Source: Roseiarcus sp963774195 | GTDB taxonomy: Bacteria > Pseudomonadota > Alphaproteobacteria > Rhizobiales > Beijerinckiaceae | Length of the DNA: 64,000 nt | Assembly (NCBI GenBank): GCA_963774195.1 | Contig: CAVZDY010000004.1 | Coordinates: 1,240,001 to 1,304,000, forward strand | Reading direction: 5' to 3' | In this document: piece after piece, positions 8,794 to 18,458 of the stretch | Layout of the letters: the number at the start of each line of letters is the position of its first letter | Numbering within the stretch: position 1 is the stretch's first letter | Program-made: the position numbers and the translations under genes | The notes under the pieces: generated by a model | Databases searched by the model: none | What the model saw: only the letters and a program-made list of their open reading frames with translations | Told to the model about the DNA's origin: nothing

Positions 8794-9849
8794 CTAAGCG
8801 TTCGGTTTAGCGGACCCCCGCCCAACCGTCTCGAGCAACGCCCCCTCCGCCGTCTTGGCGACCCGCAGCGCGTCGCGGCGGACGAGATAGTTGGCGTGGG
8901 CGAGCGCTTCGCTGAAGGCGAAGCCCATCTGGTGCGGATCGTCGATCGTGCGGCCGAACACCACGGGCACGAGGTCGGCGACCGATTGCGACCGGCCGGC
9001 GCAGGCTTGGAGAATGGCTTCGCAGCGCGCTTCATGGTGCGCTGTGAGCTCGTCGATGCGTGTCGGCAGGCCGGTGAACGGCAGGTTGTGGCCGGGCAGT
9101 ACGAGGACGTCTTCGGGCAGCGTCTGCTTCAGGCTCTCCAGCGAGCGCAGATAGATCCCTAATGGATCGCCGTCCGGATCCATCGCCGAGACGCTGATGT
9201 TGGGCGAGATCTTGGCGAGCGCCTGGTCGGCCGCCAGCAAGACGTTCTGCGCCGCGCAATAGAGCATCACCTGCTCGGGCGAGTGGCCGCCGCCGGTCAT
9301 CACGCTGAATTCGCGCCCGCCGATGCGCAAGGTCTCGCCGGCGATCACGCGCCGGAACGTGCGCGGCAGCGACGAGACCATTTTGAGATAATAAAGGCCG
9401 CCGCTCAGCAGCAATTGCGTGTGCGCTTCGCTCAAGCCATGCGAGCGATAGAAGCTGCGGTACGGCTCGGCGTTGAGCGCGCCCGGGTCGAGCCGGATCG
9501 TGAGCGCGACGAGATATTCGGTTTCGCTCGCGAGCAGCGGGACGCCGAACCGCTCGCAGAGCCATCCGGCGAGGCCGATATGGTCGGGATGGCAGTGGGT
9601 CGCGATGACGCGCGTCAGCGGCTTGTCGCGCAGCGGGCCCTCGAACAGCGCGTCCCACATCGCGCGGGTGGCGGAATTGTCGATTCCCGTGTCGATCAGC
9701 GCGTAGCCGCCGTCGTCTTCGACGAGATAGATGTTGACGTGGTCGAGGCGAAAAGGAAGCGGCAGGCGAAGCCAGAAGATTCCTTCCGCCGCCTCGATCA
9801 TTTCGAGCGGCTTGGGCGGGTCGGCGAAGGGGAATTCGATCGGCGGCAT
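8794..9849 (-). CDS. MBL-fold metallo-hydrolase
   Basis: 351 residues. The zinc-binding motif THCHPDHIG has HxHxDH at residues 85-90, preceded by YALIDTGID at about 49-57, as in glyoxalase-II/lactonase-type metallo-beta-lactamase-fold hydrolases. A GGGHSPEQVMLY stretch supplies the next His ligand and a later GHNLPF another. The C-terminal ~90 residues are helical, as in the longer MBL proteins often annotated as hydroxyacylglutathione hydrolase-like or beta-lactamase-like. The substrate is not predictable. The gene is alone, with a REP-A element directly upstream of its start. Confidence 0.8.
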   Translation of the reverse strand: MPPIEFPFADPPKPLEMIEAAEGIFWLRLPLPFRLDHVNIYLVEDDGGYALIDTGIDNSATRAMWDALFEGPLRDKPLTRVIATHCHPDHIGLAGWLCERFGVPLLASETEYLVALTIRLDPGALNAEPYRSFYRSHGLSEAHTQLLLSGGLYYLKMVSSLPRTFRRVIAGETLRIGGREFSVMTGGGHSPEQVMLYCAAQNVLLAADQALAKISPNISVSAMDPDGDPLGIYLRSLESLKQTLPEDVLVLPGHNLPFTGLPTRIDELTAHHEARCEAILQACAGRSQSVADLVPVVFGRTIDDPHQMGFAFSEALAHANYLVRRDALRVAKTAEGALLETVGRGSAKPNA

Positions 9850-9886
9850 CGAGGCACCTAGAGCATTCTGGGTTGACGCAGCGCTC

Positions 9887-9975
9887 TGTCACCCCCGCGA
9901 AAGCGGGGGTCCAGACAACCGCCGCAGGCCTTCGCCCTTTGACTCCTGGATGCCCGCTTTCGCGGGCATGACAGG
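9887..9975. repeat. REP-A palindrome pair, copy 2
   Basis: Two hairpins, ACCCCCGC-GAAA-GCGGGGGT (9891-9910) and ATGCCCGC-TTTC-GCGGGCAT (9950-9969), are separated by 39 bases. The orientation is opposite to that of copies 1 and 3. The linker also matches copy 3 in reverse. Confidence 0.75.
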
Positions 9976-10026
9976 GGCGACGCTTTTGAACCCTGCGAGG
10001 GCGCGGCGCCAAGCCGCGCCGGCCGC

Positions 10027-10326
10027 TCAGATCGGCGAGAGGACGTGGATCGCGCGATCGGCGACGAGATCCCTAGTCTTTTCGCCGTAGGCCTTCATAT
10101 GCGGGGCGACGGCATGGGCCTTGAGCGCCTCGAGGCTCTCCCAGGTCTCGATGACGACGAAACCGTCCGGGCCATATTTGGCGCTGGAGGCCTCGATGTC
10201 CACCACGCCCTGGTATTCGATGCAGCCCGCTTCGGCGAGCACCGCCGGCACATTGGCGCGAAAGTGTCCGATGAGTTCGTCTCGGCGGCCGGGTTTGCAG
10301 GTGATGACGGCAACGACTCGAATCAT
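10027..10326 (-). CDS. Antibiotic biosynthesis monooxygenase (ABM) domain protein
   Basis: 99 residues forming a single ferredoxin-like ABM domain (MIRVVAVITCKPGRRDELI at the N-terminus, then GCIEYQGVVDIE and FVVIETWESLEALKAH). This is the pattern of YgiN-like putative quinol monooxygenases, cofactor-free dimeric enzymes. The ATG at 10326 is preferred over 10338 since TTGGAGG lies just upstream of it. The gene is divergent from the pirin gene. Pirins and YgiN-like proteins both act on quinones or flavonoids, so a shared role is possible but is inference only. Confidence 0.8.
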   Translation of the reverse strand: MIRVVAVITCKPGRRDELIGHFRANVPAVLAEAGCIEYQGVVDIEASSAKYGPDGFVVIETWESLEALKAHAVAPHMKAYGEKTRDLVADRAIHVLSPI

Positions 10327-10490
10327 GAATGCCTCCAACGGGAAAAGACGTATCGTCGCCCCTGCGGTCTTAAATTGCCAGCCCCGAATTCGCTGGCCGC
10401 GGCGCGCGGATCGCCGCGGGATGGTATAGACTGGAGGTGGCGGCGCTCGCGACGCCGCGACAGCGTGAAACTCGACCCAGGAGGACGCCG

Positions 10491-11423
10491 ATGAGTTGGA
10501 ATCCGTCGCTCGAGCCCGGTTGCCCGAACGAGGTCGGCGTCGACGCGATCGAGACGCTGATCGTCCCGCGCGCCCGCGACCTCGGCGGCTTCGAGGTGCG
10601 CCGCGCGCTTCCCGCGCCCAAGCGGCAGATGGTCGGCCCGTTCATCTTTTTCGATCAGGCGGGGCCGGCCGAGTTCGTCACCGGCCAGGGGATCGACGTG
10701 CGCCCGCACCCGCATATCGGGCTCGCGACGGTCACTTACCTCTTCCGCGGCGAGTTCCAGCATCGCGACAGCCTCGGCACCAACCAGATCATCCATCCTG
10801 GCGCGGTCAACTGGATGGTGGCGGGGCAAGGCGTCACCCATTCCGAACGCACCAGCGCCGAAACGCGCAAGGCGCCGCACAGCCTGTTCGGCATCCAGAC
10901 CTGGGTCGCCTTGCCGGAGACGCAGGAGGAGAGGCCGGCGAGCTTCGAGCACCACGACAAAGAAGCGCTGCCGGTGATCGAGAACGAGGGCGTGAGCGTG
11001 CGTCTGATCCTCGGCCGGGCCTATGGCGCGAGGGCGCCCGCGAGCGTGTTCTCCGAGACCTTCTACGCCGACGCGAAGCTCGCGCCCGGCGCGCGCCTGC
11101 CGCTGCCGGACGATCACGAAGACCGCGGGATCTATGTGGTCGAGGGCTCGATTTCGGTCGCCGGCCAGAGCTTCGAGGCGGGGCAGATGATGGTGTTCCG
11201 CCCGGGCGATGCGATCACGATCGGCGCCGGCGACGCGGGCGCGCGCCTGATCCTGCTCGGCGGCGCGACGCTCGGCGGGCCGCGCTACATCTGGTGGAAT
11301 TTCGTCGCTTCGAGCCAGGAGAAGATCGAGGCCGCCAAAGTGCAATGGCGCCGCGGCGAATGGGGCATCGGCCTATTCGACCTGCCGCCCGACGATCGCA
11401 GCGAGTTCATCCCGCTGCCGTGA
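10491..11423 (+). CDS. Pirin family protein
   Basis: 310 residues, bicupin. The metal-binding residues of pirin are present: RPHPHIGL gives His73 and His75, and GVTHSE gives His117 and Glu119. Pirins are Fe-dependent and can dioxygenate quercetin or act as redox-dependent regulators. CAGGAGGA upstream sets the ATG at 10491. The final ~120 bases of the gene are duplicated at 13545-13668, outside the TetR/SDR islet that follows. Confidence 0.9.
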   Translation: MSWNPSLEPGCPNEVGVDAIETLIVPRARDLGGFEVRRALPAPKRQMVGPFIFFDQAGPAEFVTGQGIDVRPHPHIGLATVTYLFRGEFQHRDSLGTNQIIHPGAVNWMVAGQGVTHSERTSAETRKAPHSLFGIQTWVALPETQEERPASFEHHDKEALPVIENEGVSVRLILGRAYGARAPASVFSETFYADAKLAPGARLPLPDDHEDRGIYVVEGSISVAGQSFEAGQMMVFRPGDAITIGAGDAGARLILLGGATLGGPRYIWWNFVASSQEKIEAAKVQWRRGEWGIGLFDLPPDDRSEFIPLP

Positions 11424-11548
11424 GCGAGGGCGTCCGGCGACGCCCGTCTTGGCCGGGCTTGTCCCGGCCACCCACGCGGCGCCGCTTAACCAAACACTCA
11501 GGCGGAGGAGGCACTGACCGGCGTGGATGGCCGGCCCGGCCAAGACGG
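11299..11548 (+). repeat. Left 250-bp direct repeat flanking the TetR/SDR islet
   Basis: This block covers the last 125 bases of the pirin gene plus the REP-D palindrome after it. It is repeated with high identity at 13545-13801. The two copies bracket the TetR, SDR and ABM-like genes. Confidence 0.85.
11445..11548. repeat. REP-D long inverted repeat, copy 1
   Basis: CGTCTTGGCCGGGCTTGTCC near 11445 is mirrored by a decayed complement ending CCGGCCAAGACG at 11548; outer arms are about 25 bases around a GCG(C)-rich core. Copy 2 at 13692-13800 is a better palindrome. Confidence 0.65.
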
Positions 11549-11558
11549 GTCGCGCCGC

Positions 11559-12197
11559 CTAAAACCCGGCCAGCATCAAGTGGCGCGAGACATGATCCAG
11601 GGCCATGTCGAGAGCAAGTTCGAGGGGACGCGTCGTTCGCGTCGTCTGCGCAAGCAGAACGCCACCTTGCAAAGCGCTGATGACGGCAGTGGCGAGATCA
11701 CCCGGATTGGCGTCGGCCTGAAGTTCGCCCCGATCCCGCATCGCACCGAGGCTGAGAGCAAGATGGGACTCCCATTTCGCGAAACTCCGCGCGAGGAGCT
11801 GCCGGGCGCCCTCGGAGCGGTCCGACAATTCGCTAGCAAGGGATCCGATCGGGCAGCCTCCAACGCAATCGTTCCCGCGGTTTATCTCGACAACCTTGTC
11901 CCGCCATTTTCGCAAGTCTGTCAGCGATTTGACCTTCAGCAGGCAGGACTCCTGAAAGTCAAGAACCTGCGCAGCCTGCGCCTCTACGACCGCGCACATC
12001 AGCGCATCTCGGTCGGCGAAGTAGTGGTAAAGCTGCGATTTGCTCGTGCCGCTGGCCGCCATGATGTCGTCCAGGCTCGTGCCTGCCACTCCTCGGACCG
12101 ACACCAACCTGGCGGCTGCCTCGACGATGCGTGTCCGCGTTGCGGCGCCTCGCGCCGTGATGGGCTTCGACTTGGTCGATGGTCGGTTCGTGTTCAT
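11559..12197 (-). CDS. TetR/AcrR family transcriptional regulator
   Basis: 212 residues from the ATG at 12197 (MNTNRPSTKS). The HTH occupies about residues 20-65 (RIVEAAARLVSVRGVAGTSLDDIMAASGTSKSQLYHYFADRDAL), an ideal TetR N-terminus. The C-terminal ligand-binding part resembles the TetR_C_16/LmrA-YxaF type (CVGGCPIGSLASELSD). It is divergent from the SDR gene. A perfect TGGACT-TGAC-AGTCCA palindrome just upstream is the probable operator, so it should repress itself and the SDR gene. The longer ORF to 12281 reads through this operator and was not used. Confidence 0.85.
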   Translation of the reverse strand: MNTNRPSTKSKPITARGAATRTRIVEAAARLVSVRGVAGTSLDDIMAASGTSKSQLYHYFADRDALMCAVVEAQAAQVLDFQESCLLKVKSLTDLRKWRDKVVEINRGNDCVGGCPIGSLASELSDRSEGARQLLARSFAKWESHLALSLGAMRDRGELQADANPGDLATAVISALQGGVLLAQTTRTTRPLELALDMALDHVSRHLMLAGF

Positions 12198-12217
12198 GCG
12201 CGGGTATTTACCAAGAG

Positions 12218-12233
12218 TGGACTTGACAGTCCA
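12218..12233. promoter_or_regulatory. Probable TetR operator overlapping a TTGACA -35 box
   Basis: TGGACT-TGAC-AGTCCA is a perfect inverted repeat located 20 bases upstream of the TetR start. It overlaps TTGACA (12223-12228), which reads toward the SDR gene. This is the position expected for an operator shared by the divergent genes. The -10 box is not clear. Confidence 0.5.
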
Positions 12234-12378
12234 TTCTTGATGACGGATGTCTCTGCCTGCTGGACCGCTCGGTCCAGACAAAGGGGTGACGGCCTATACG
12301 TCTATTGCGGAACGGCGAAGCAGGGCTGGCCGGCAGTAGTCCGGTCACCACCTGAGAACGACGGAGCGACCTCCTTCC

Positions 12379-13122
12379 ATGTCCAAACTCGACGGCAAGA
12401 TTGCGCTGATTACCGGCGGCACCACTGGCATAGGCGCCGCAACCGCCAAGCTCCTCCAATCTGAGGGAGCGACGGTGGTTGTCACCGGTCAGAATCCAAA
12501 GACCCTCGAAGCAGCGCGTTCCGAATTTCCCGGGATTGACGCCATCCTCTCGGACCAAGGCGACGTTGGCTCTAGCAAGAGGCTGATCGACCAGGTCAAA
12601 GAAAAATATGGTCGCATCGATGTGCTTTTCGTGAACGCGGGCGTCGCGCATTTTTCTCCGCTTGAAGGCGTCGACGAGGAATTCTTTGATTATCAATTCG
12701 GGATAAATGTCCGCGGCGCCTACTTCGTCGTCAAGCACGCGGTCCCGATCATCCCGGATGGAGGCGCCATCATCCTCACCGGATCTACCGCTGGGTCGTC
12801 GGGCAGCCCTGCGATGAGCGTCTATGCCGCGACCAAGGCGGCCATCCGGTCCTTTGGTCGTACGCTGGCGGCGGAACTCGCGCCCCGCAACATCAGGGTA
12901 AATGTCGTCAGCCCGGGCCCGATAAGCACTCCGATCTTTGGGAAGTCTGGCTTAAGCAAGGAGCAGATCGATGGGTTCCTCGCGGGTGTCAAGGCTCGCG
13001 TTCCACTGGCGCGCGTGGGAAACCCCGAAGAGGTCGCGTTGACTGTTCTTTATCTGGCGGCCGACGCCACATATGTCACCGGCGGGGAGATCATCGTTGG
13101 TGGCGGACTCGTGGACGTCTAG
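12379..13122 (+). CDS. SDR family NAD(P)-dependent oxidoreductase
   Basis: 247 residues, classical short-chain dehydrogenase. TGGTTGIG at 12-19 binds the cofactor, NAG is at 86-88, and the catalytic triad is Ser136, Tyr149 and Lys153 (YAATK). The C-terminus ends with the usual GGEIIVGGGLVDV. It reduces or oxidises a carbonyl/alcohol; the substrate is unknown. TetR-divergent SDRs paired with an ABM-domain protein are frequently found in xenobiotic-responsive cassettes. Here the partner starts 105 bases downstream. Confidence 0.9.
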   Translation: MSKLDGKIALITGGTTGIGAATAKLLQSEGATVVVTGQNPKTLEAARSEFPGIDAILSDQGDVGSSKRLIDQVKEKYGRIDVLFVNAGVAHFSPLEGVDEEFFDYQFGINVRGAYFVVKHAVPIIPDGGAIILTGSTAGSSGSPAMSVYAATKAAIRSFGRTLAAELAPRNIRVNVVSPGPISTPIFGKSGLSKEQIDGFLAGVKARVPLARVGNPEEVALTVLYLAADATYVTGGEIIVGGGLVDV

Positions 13123-13227
13123 AAAATCGCGAGGTCTTTGGTATCAATCAAACGCCATCGTCTTGGGATTGAGTGCGCGCCACGGGCTGAACCCGGCATC
13201 CACACTTGAACACGGAGGAGAGGAACC

Positions 13228-13530
13228 ATGACCAAATTCGCGATCTATGCAGAGCTCAAGGCAAAGCCTGGGAAGGGCGAGGAGGTTGCGGCATTTTTGG
13301 CTAGCGCGCAGAGCCTCGCGCTGAACGAGCCGGAAACGGTCGCCTGGTTTGCCGTCCGCTTCGACGACAGCACTTTCGGAATCTTTGACGCATTCAACGA
13401 AGAGAGCGGACGCCGCGCTCACCTGAGTGGGCCTATCGCCGAGGCCTTGATGAGCCGCGCGGCAGAGCTGTTGGAGGCAATGCCAAATATCCGTCAGCCC
13501 GATGTTATCGCTGACAAGTTGCCCGGCTGA
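13228..13530 (+). CDS. ABM-like (dimeric alpha-beta barrel) small protein
   Basis: 100 residues with an ABM-type ferredoxin-like fold pattern: MTKFAIYAELKAKPGKGEEVAAFL, then ETVAWFAVRFDDSTFGIFDAF and a terminal helix. This matches putative quinol monooxygenases of the YgiN group. GGAGAGGA upstream supports the ATG. It is the last gene of the TetR-controlled islet and a distant relative of the ABM gene at 10027-10326. Confidence 0.7.
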   Translation: MTKFAIYAELKAKPGKGEEVAAFLASAQSLALNEPETVAWFAVRFDDSTFGIFDAFNEESGRRAHLSGPIAEALMSRAAELLEAMPNIRQPDVIADKLPG

Positions 13531-13544
13531 ACGTCTGTCGCGTG

Positions 13545-13668
13545 ATTTCGTCGCTTCGAGCCAGGAGAAGCTCGAGGCCGCCAAAGAGCAATGGCGCCGC
13601 GGCGAATGGGGCATCGGCTTGTTCGACCTGCCGCCCGACGATCGCAGCGAGTTCATCCCGCTGCCGTG
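13545..13668 (+). pseudogene. Pirin 3'-terminal fragment
   Basis: The sequence encodes FVASSQEKLEAAKEQWRRGE and continues to the same SEFIPLP terminus as the pirin at 10491-11423, but nothing of the first ~270 residues is present. It is a non-functional copy created with the direct repeat. Confidence 0.85.
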
Positions 13669-13691
13669 AGTGGAGGGCGACCGGCTACGGC

Positions 13692-13800
13692 CGTCTTGGT
13701 CGGGCTTGTCCCGGCCACCCACGCGGCGCCGTTTAGCCAAACGCTCGGGCGAAGGAGTAACGGACCGGCGTGGATGGCCGGGACAAGCCCGGCCAAGACG
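13692..13800. repeat. REP-D long inverted repeat, copy 2
   Basis: The outer arms CGTCTTGGTCGGGCTTGTCC and its near-complement ending GGCCAAGACG enclose a CCACGCGGCGCCG core. It can form a large cruciform or hairpin. Copy 1 is at 11445-11548. Confidence 0.7.
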
Positions 13801-13832
13801 GACGCCCCCACACGTTACTTTGGCTCCAAATG

Positions 13833-14573
13833 CTACTTCGGCATCAGAGCCGCAAAGCGTTGCGGCTGCATGCCGAACCCCTCAGGCGCCAGGCGGTAAC
13901 CGTAGCGCGCTTCGTTGAGCAGCAGGATGGGCCGATGCGGATTGGGCTCGATCTTGCGCCGCAAGCCGAAGATGAAGGCGCGCAGCGCCTTGCGGTCGCG
14001 CAAAGTATCCGCCCTGCCGAGGCCAGCGAGGATCTTGCCGAAGGTCGCGACTTGCCCGCGCAGCCGCACCAGCAGCTCCAGCACGCCGAGTTCGGACGGC
14101 GATAGCGCGATCGCGCGCCCGTCTCGCGTCGCGCGCCGCTCGAGCAGATCGACGACGAAGTCGCCGTGGCGGTAGTAACGCACGCCCCCCTGCGAGAGAA
14201 AATGATGCAGCTCGGCGGCGCGCACGCGGGCGGAGAGCTCCTCGGCGCGGAATGGCCGCGGCAGCCAATCGGCTCCCATTTCGATGACGGCGACGCCGTC
14301 CGCCTGCTGATGTTCCTCGCAAAGGGCGAGGATTTGCGAATTCGGAAAGGCCTGTCTGGCCGCGCCGACCTCAGCCGGGTCGAGCCGCGGGAGGTCGAGG
14401 ATGACGATGTCGGTGTCGTCGGCTTCTCCTCCGTCTCCTTCGGAAGCTTCTGGCGATCTGGCTTCGATCGCATAGCCGCCGGGACCAAGGATGTTTCGCG
14501 CCAGCCGGACCAATTGCGTTTCGTCACTCAAGATGAGAACTCGCGTCCGAGGCCGCGAACGTTTCGCGCCCAT
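13833..14573 (-). CDS. OmpR-type response regulator with degenerate receiver
   Basis: 246 residues from ATG at 14573 (MGAKRSRPRTRV). The N-terminal receiver has the acidic pair in LSDE (D17, E18) and the phospho-acceptor candidate D60 in DIVILDLPRL. The conserved Lys of the KPF motif is replaced by Arg (LPRPF). The C-terminal winged helix (about 145-240) has SPSELGVLELLVRLRGQVATFGKIL and ends EARYGYRLA, as in PhoB/OmpR. No histidine kinase lies nearby, so it is an orphan, possibly working without canonical phosphorylation. The ORF extension to 14681 crosses a REP element and was rejected. Confidence 0.75.
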   Translation of the reverse strand: MGAKRSRPRTRVLILSDETQLVRLARNILGPGGYAIEARSPEASEGDGGEADDTDIVILDLPRLDPAEVGAARQAFPNSQILALCEEHQQADGVAVIEMGADWLPRPFRAEELSARVRAAELHHFLSQGGVRYYRHGDFVVDLLERRATRDGRAIALSPSELGVLELLVRLRGQVATFGKILAGLGRADTLRDRKALRAFIFGLRRKIEPNPHRPILLLNEARYGYRLAPEGFGMQPQRFAALMPK

Positions 14574-14642
14574 GTCTGCCCGCTCGATGAGAGATGAGGT
14601 CTGGCTCGCCCAAAGCGAATTGCGTTTGGTTCGAACCAGAGC

Positions 14643-14725
14643 CGTCATTGCGAGCGAAGCGAAGCAATCCAGCAGCGCCAAGCGGAACTATGGATTGCTT
14701 CGTCGCTTCGCTCCTCGCAATGACG
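14643..14725. repeat. REP-B long inverted repeat, copy 1
   Basis: CGTCATTGCGAGCGAAGCGA is mirrored by a complement ending CTCCTCGCAATGACG, with a centre of about 20 bases. The same element is at 15211-15292, and a half copy is at 7738-7765. Confidence 0.75.
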
Positions 14726-14727
14726 GT

Positions 14728-15012
14728 TCATCCTGATACGTCCGAACCCGAATTGACCGGCTCGATGTCGGTCGTCGACTTGCCGTCGGCGCCCGTCTTG
14801 GTGACGGACGACGGGAACATGCCGGGATGCTCGGTCGAGAAGGTCTTGAAGAAGACGACGGCGAGATCGGTCTCCTTTGGCTGCGGCGTCGCAGGATTGG
14901 CTTTGATCCAATCCTTGACGACCGGGTCGTGCGACTTCTCCCACTCGTCGATATAGGCCGCATGGGTCGGATCCGGGCGCGGAACACGAAACAACGCCTC
15001 AGCATGCGCCAT
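14728..15012 (-). pseudogene. Possible KdpC-like fragment
   Basis: A 94-residue frame with ETDLAVVFFKTFSTEHPGMF followed by TGADGKSTTDIEPVNSGSD. This resembles, from memory, the insertion found in some long KdpC subunits of the K+-transporting ATPase, which continues into the catalytic C-terminal part that is absent here. No kdpA, kdpB or kdpD is nearby. The frame stops right at the edge of a REP-B element. It could instead be a small independent protein; ATG at 15012 lacks an obvious ribosome-binding site. Confidence 0.35.
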
Positions 15013-15210
15013 CTATCTGCGATGCGCCGTGCACAAGGCTCCTGCCTCGGCGGCGCCAAAACTAGCCCAACTTCCGTAAGCAATCGATTGGGAAGCGGGC
15101 TGTGCGAAGTAAGGGATTCGTAAGGGCGCGGAACCAGCGCGCGAGGCCGTTAGGCGCGCGAGACGAGCCGTTGCGTCGTCAGGCGTTTTGCGTCTTGCCG
15201 CAACAGCCCT

Positions 15211-15292
15211 GTCATTGCGAGCGGAGCGAAGCAATCTAACAGCGCCAAGCGGAAGCATGGATCGCTTCGTCGCTGCGCTCCTCGCGATGACG
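15211..15292. repeat. REP-B long inverted repeat, copy 2
   Basis: This copy closely matches 14643-14725, including the central AGCGCCAAGCGGA. The stretch 15013-15417 contains only this element, REP-A copy 3 and no gene. Confidence 0.75.
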
Positions 15293-15304
15293 GGGCGGCG
15301 CCGC

Positions 15305-15391
15305 TGTCATGCCCGCGAAAGCCGGCATCCAGAGTCAAAGGGCTTAGGCCTGCGGCGGTTGTCTGGACCCCCGCTTTCGCGGGGGTGACAC
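15305..15391. repeat. REP-A palindrome pair, copy 3
   Basis: An imperfect hairpin ATGCCCGC-GAAA-GCCGGCAT (15309-15328) and ACCCCCGC-TTTC-GCGGGGGT (15367-15386) have the same linker as copy 2, in the opposite orientation. It lies at the 3' end of the malate synthase gene and may also stop transcription. Confidence 0.75.
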
Positions 15392-15417
15392 CGGTCGCCG
15401 CAGGCGCTTCGCTTTCG

Positions 15418-17016
<1,599 letters not shown>

Positions 17017-17140
17017 GGCGAAACCTCCGAGGGACGCTTGTGTCTAGATCCCTATAAAGTGTTTGGCGACATGTGGATATCCGCGCCGGCTCCCATTTTC
17101 AGCAAGTCTGTTTTGCACAAAAGGGAAGAAATACTTCACC

Positions 17141-17416
17141 TCAGGCGGCGAGGTCACGGTGCGACGGACCGAACCAGGCACGCGTGGCGCGGGCCCGCGC
17201 CAGCCGCTCGCCGGGGTCGTCGTCGGGGGCGAGCGCGGTGCAATCGTGGAGATCGGACCGCAGCAGGCCGATGTCCTGCAATTCGCGGTCCGACATCGAG
17301 CCGAGCTCGGCGAGCGTTCGCCTCGCCGCGGTCACGCGCGCCGGCCACCCGAGCACGCGATGAATGAAGGCGGATATGCCGGAGCGCCGGCGGAAGGTGG
17401 GAGAGACATCGAGCAT
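17141..17416 (-). CDS. DUF1127 domain protein
   Basis: 91 residues containing RRTLAELGSMSDRELQDIGLLRSDL, the DUF1127 signature found in small basic alphaproteobacterial proteins. Members studied in rhizobia act in phosphate or carbon metabolism and RNA turnover. It is divergent from a LysR-type regulator 156 bases away, an arrangement seen repeatedly in alphaproteobacteria, so the LysR protein is its likely regulator. Confidence 0.85.
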   Translation of the reverse strand: MLDVSPTFRRRSGISAFIHRVLGWPARVTAARRTLAELGSMSDRELQDIGLLRSDLHDCTALAPDDDPGERLARARATRAWFGPSHRDLAA

Positions 17417-17572
17417 AGCGGGACTTCATTGGGCGCACTCCGCCGTTCGCCGGCAAGAGGCGGCGGGGGTCACGGCGAAGGCGAAGCGTTTGTGGAGCGA
17501 ATATCGCGCTTTCTTATTGATCGGTCCAACGAATGTTTGTACTGTAATCCATGACAAAGTGAGATCGGTCAC

Positions 17573-18439
17573 ATGCTCGACACCGACCAGTTGCGCTCCT
17601 TCCTCGCCATTGTCGACACCGGCTCGTTCACCCGCGCGGGGGAGCGCGTCAACAAGACCCAATCTGCGGTTTCCATGCATATCCGGCGGCTCGAGGAGCA
17701 GCTCGGCTGCGCTCTGTTCGTCAAGCAGGGCCGTTCGGCCAGGCTGACCGCAGAGGGCGAAAAGCTGATCGAATATGCGCGCCACATGATCCAGATCGAG
17801 GCCGGCGCGGTGGCGGCGCTATCGCGCCGGGGACTCAGAGGTTCAGTGCGCTTCGGCATTCCGGACGATTACGCCGAGTCCTTTCTCTCAGGCATTCTGA
17901 CCTCTTTCAATCGACGTCATCCGCTGGTCGAGGTCGCGGTGATTTGTGAGAATTCAGTCGAACTCGGGGCGCAGGTGAAGGCGGGAGCGATCGACATCGC
18001 CTTGGTGACGGATCACGAGGAGCTGCAGAATTTCGAACTGGTTCGCGAGGAGCCGCTGGTCTGGGCCGCCTCCAAGCGCTTCACGTCAACCGCTGGCGCG
18101 CAGATTCCCCTGGCGGTGGGAAGCCCCACCTGTCTCTGGCGCCGGGTGTTGGACGTCGCGCTGCGGGACCGGCCGAGTGCGACCCACGGCCTGTTCTCCT
18201 CGAAGAACTACACGGCGATCGGCTCCGTTGTTCGAGCGGGCCTCGCCGCTACGGTCCTGCCGATCGGCATGGTCGGCGACGACTTGCGCGTGCTCGGCAA
18301 GGAGGACGGATTGCCTCCCTTGCCGCTCACGCGCATGGGACTCATTCGCGCCTCCGGCCGGCAGTCGCCGGAGGCTTCGGCGTTCGCCGAAGCCATCCGT
18401 GATGCGATCGGCGGCGCCGGAACGCGCAAAGTCGCTTGA
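17573..18439 (+). CDS. LysR family transcriptional regulator
   Basis: 288 residues. The winged HTH is at the N-terminus (DTDQLRSFLAIVDTGSFTRAGERVNKTQSAVSMHIRRLEEQLG). The effector domain starts at about residue 90 (GSVRFGIPDDYAESFLSGIL) and is of the periplasmic-binding-protein fold. Divergent from the DUF1127 gene, which it probably controls. Confidence 0.9.
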   Translation: MLDTDQLRSFLAIVDTGSFTRAGERVNKTQSAVSMHIRRLEEQLGCALFVKQGRSARLTAEGEKLIEYARHMIQIEAGAVAALSRRGLRGSVRFGIPDDYAESFLSGILTSFNRRHPLVEVAVICENSVELGAQVKAGAIDIALVTDHEELQNFELVREEPLVWAASKRFTSTAGAQIPLAVGSPTCLWRRVLDVALRDRPSATHGLFSSKNYTAIGSVVRAGLAATVLPIGMVGDDLRVLGKEDGLPPLPLTRMGLIRASGRQSPEASAFAEAIRDAIGGAGTRKVA

Positions 18440-18458
18440 GGGACAGATTCGCCTTCCG

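Larger units (their letters stand above)
13545..13801 (+). repeat. Right direct repeat flanking the TetR/SDR islet
   Basis: This block repeats 11299-11548, including the pirin 3' end and the palindrome after it. It contains a few substitutions and small indels, which shows that the duplication is not brand new. Confidence 0.85.
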
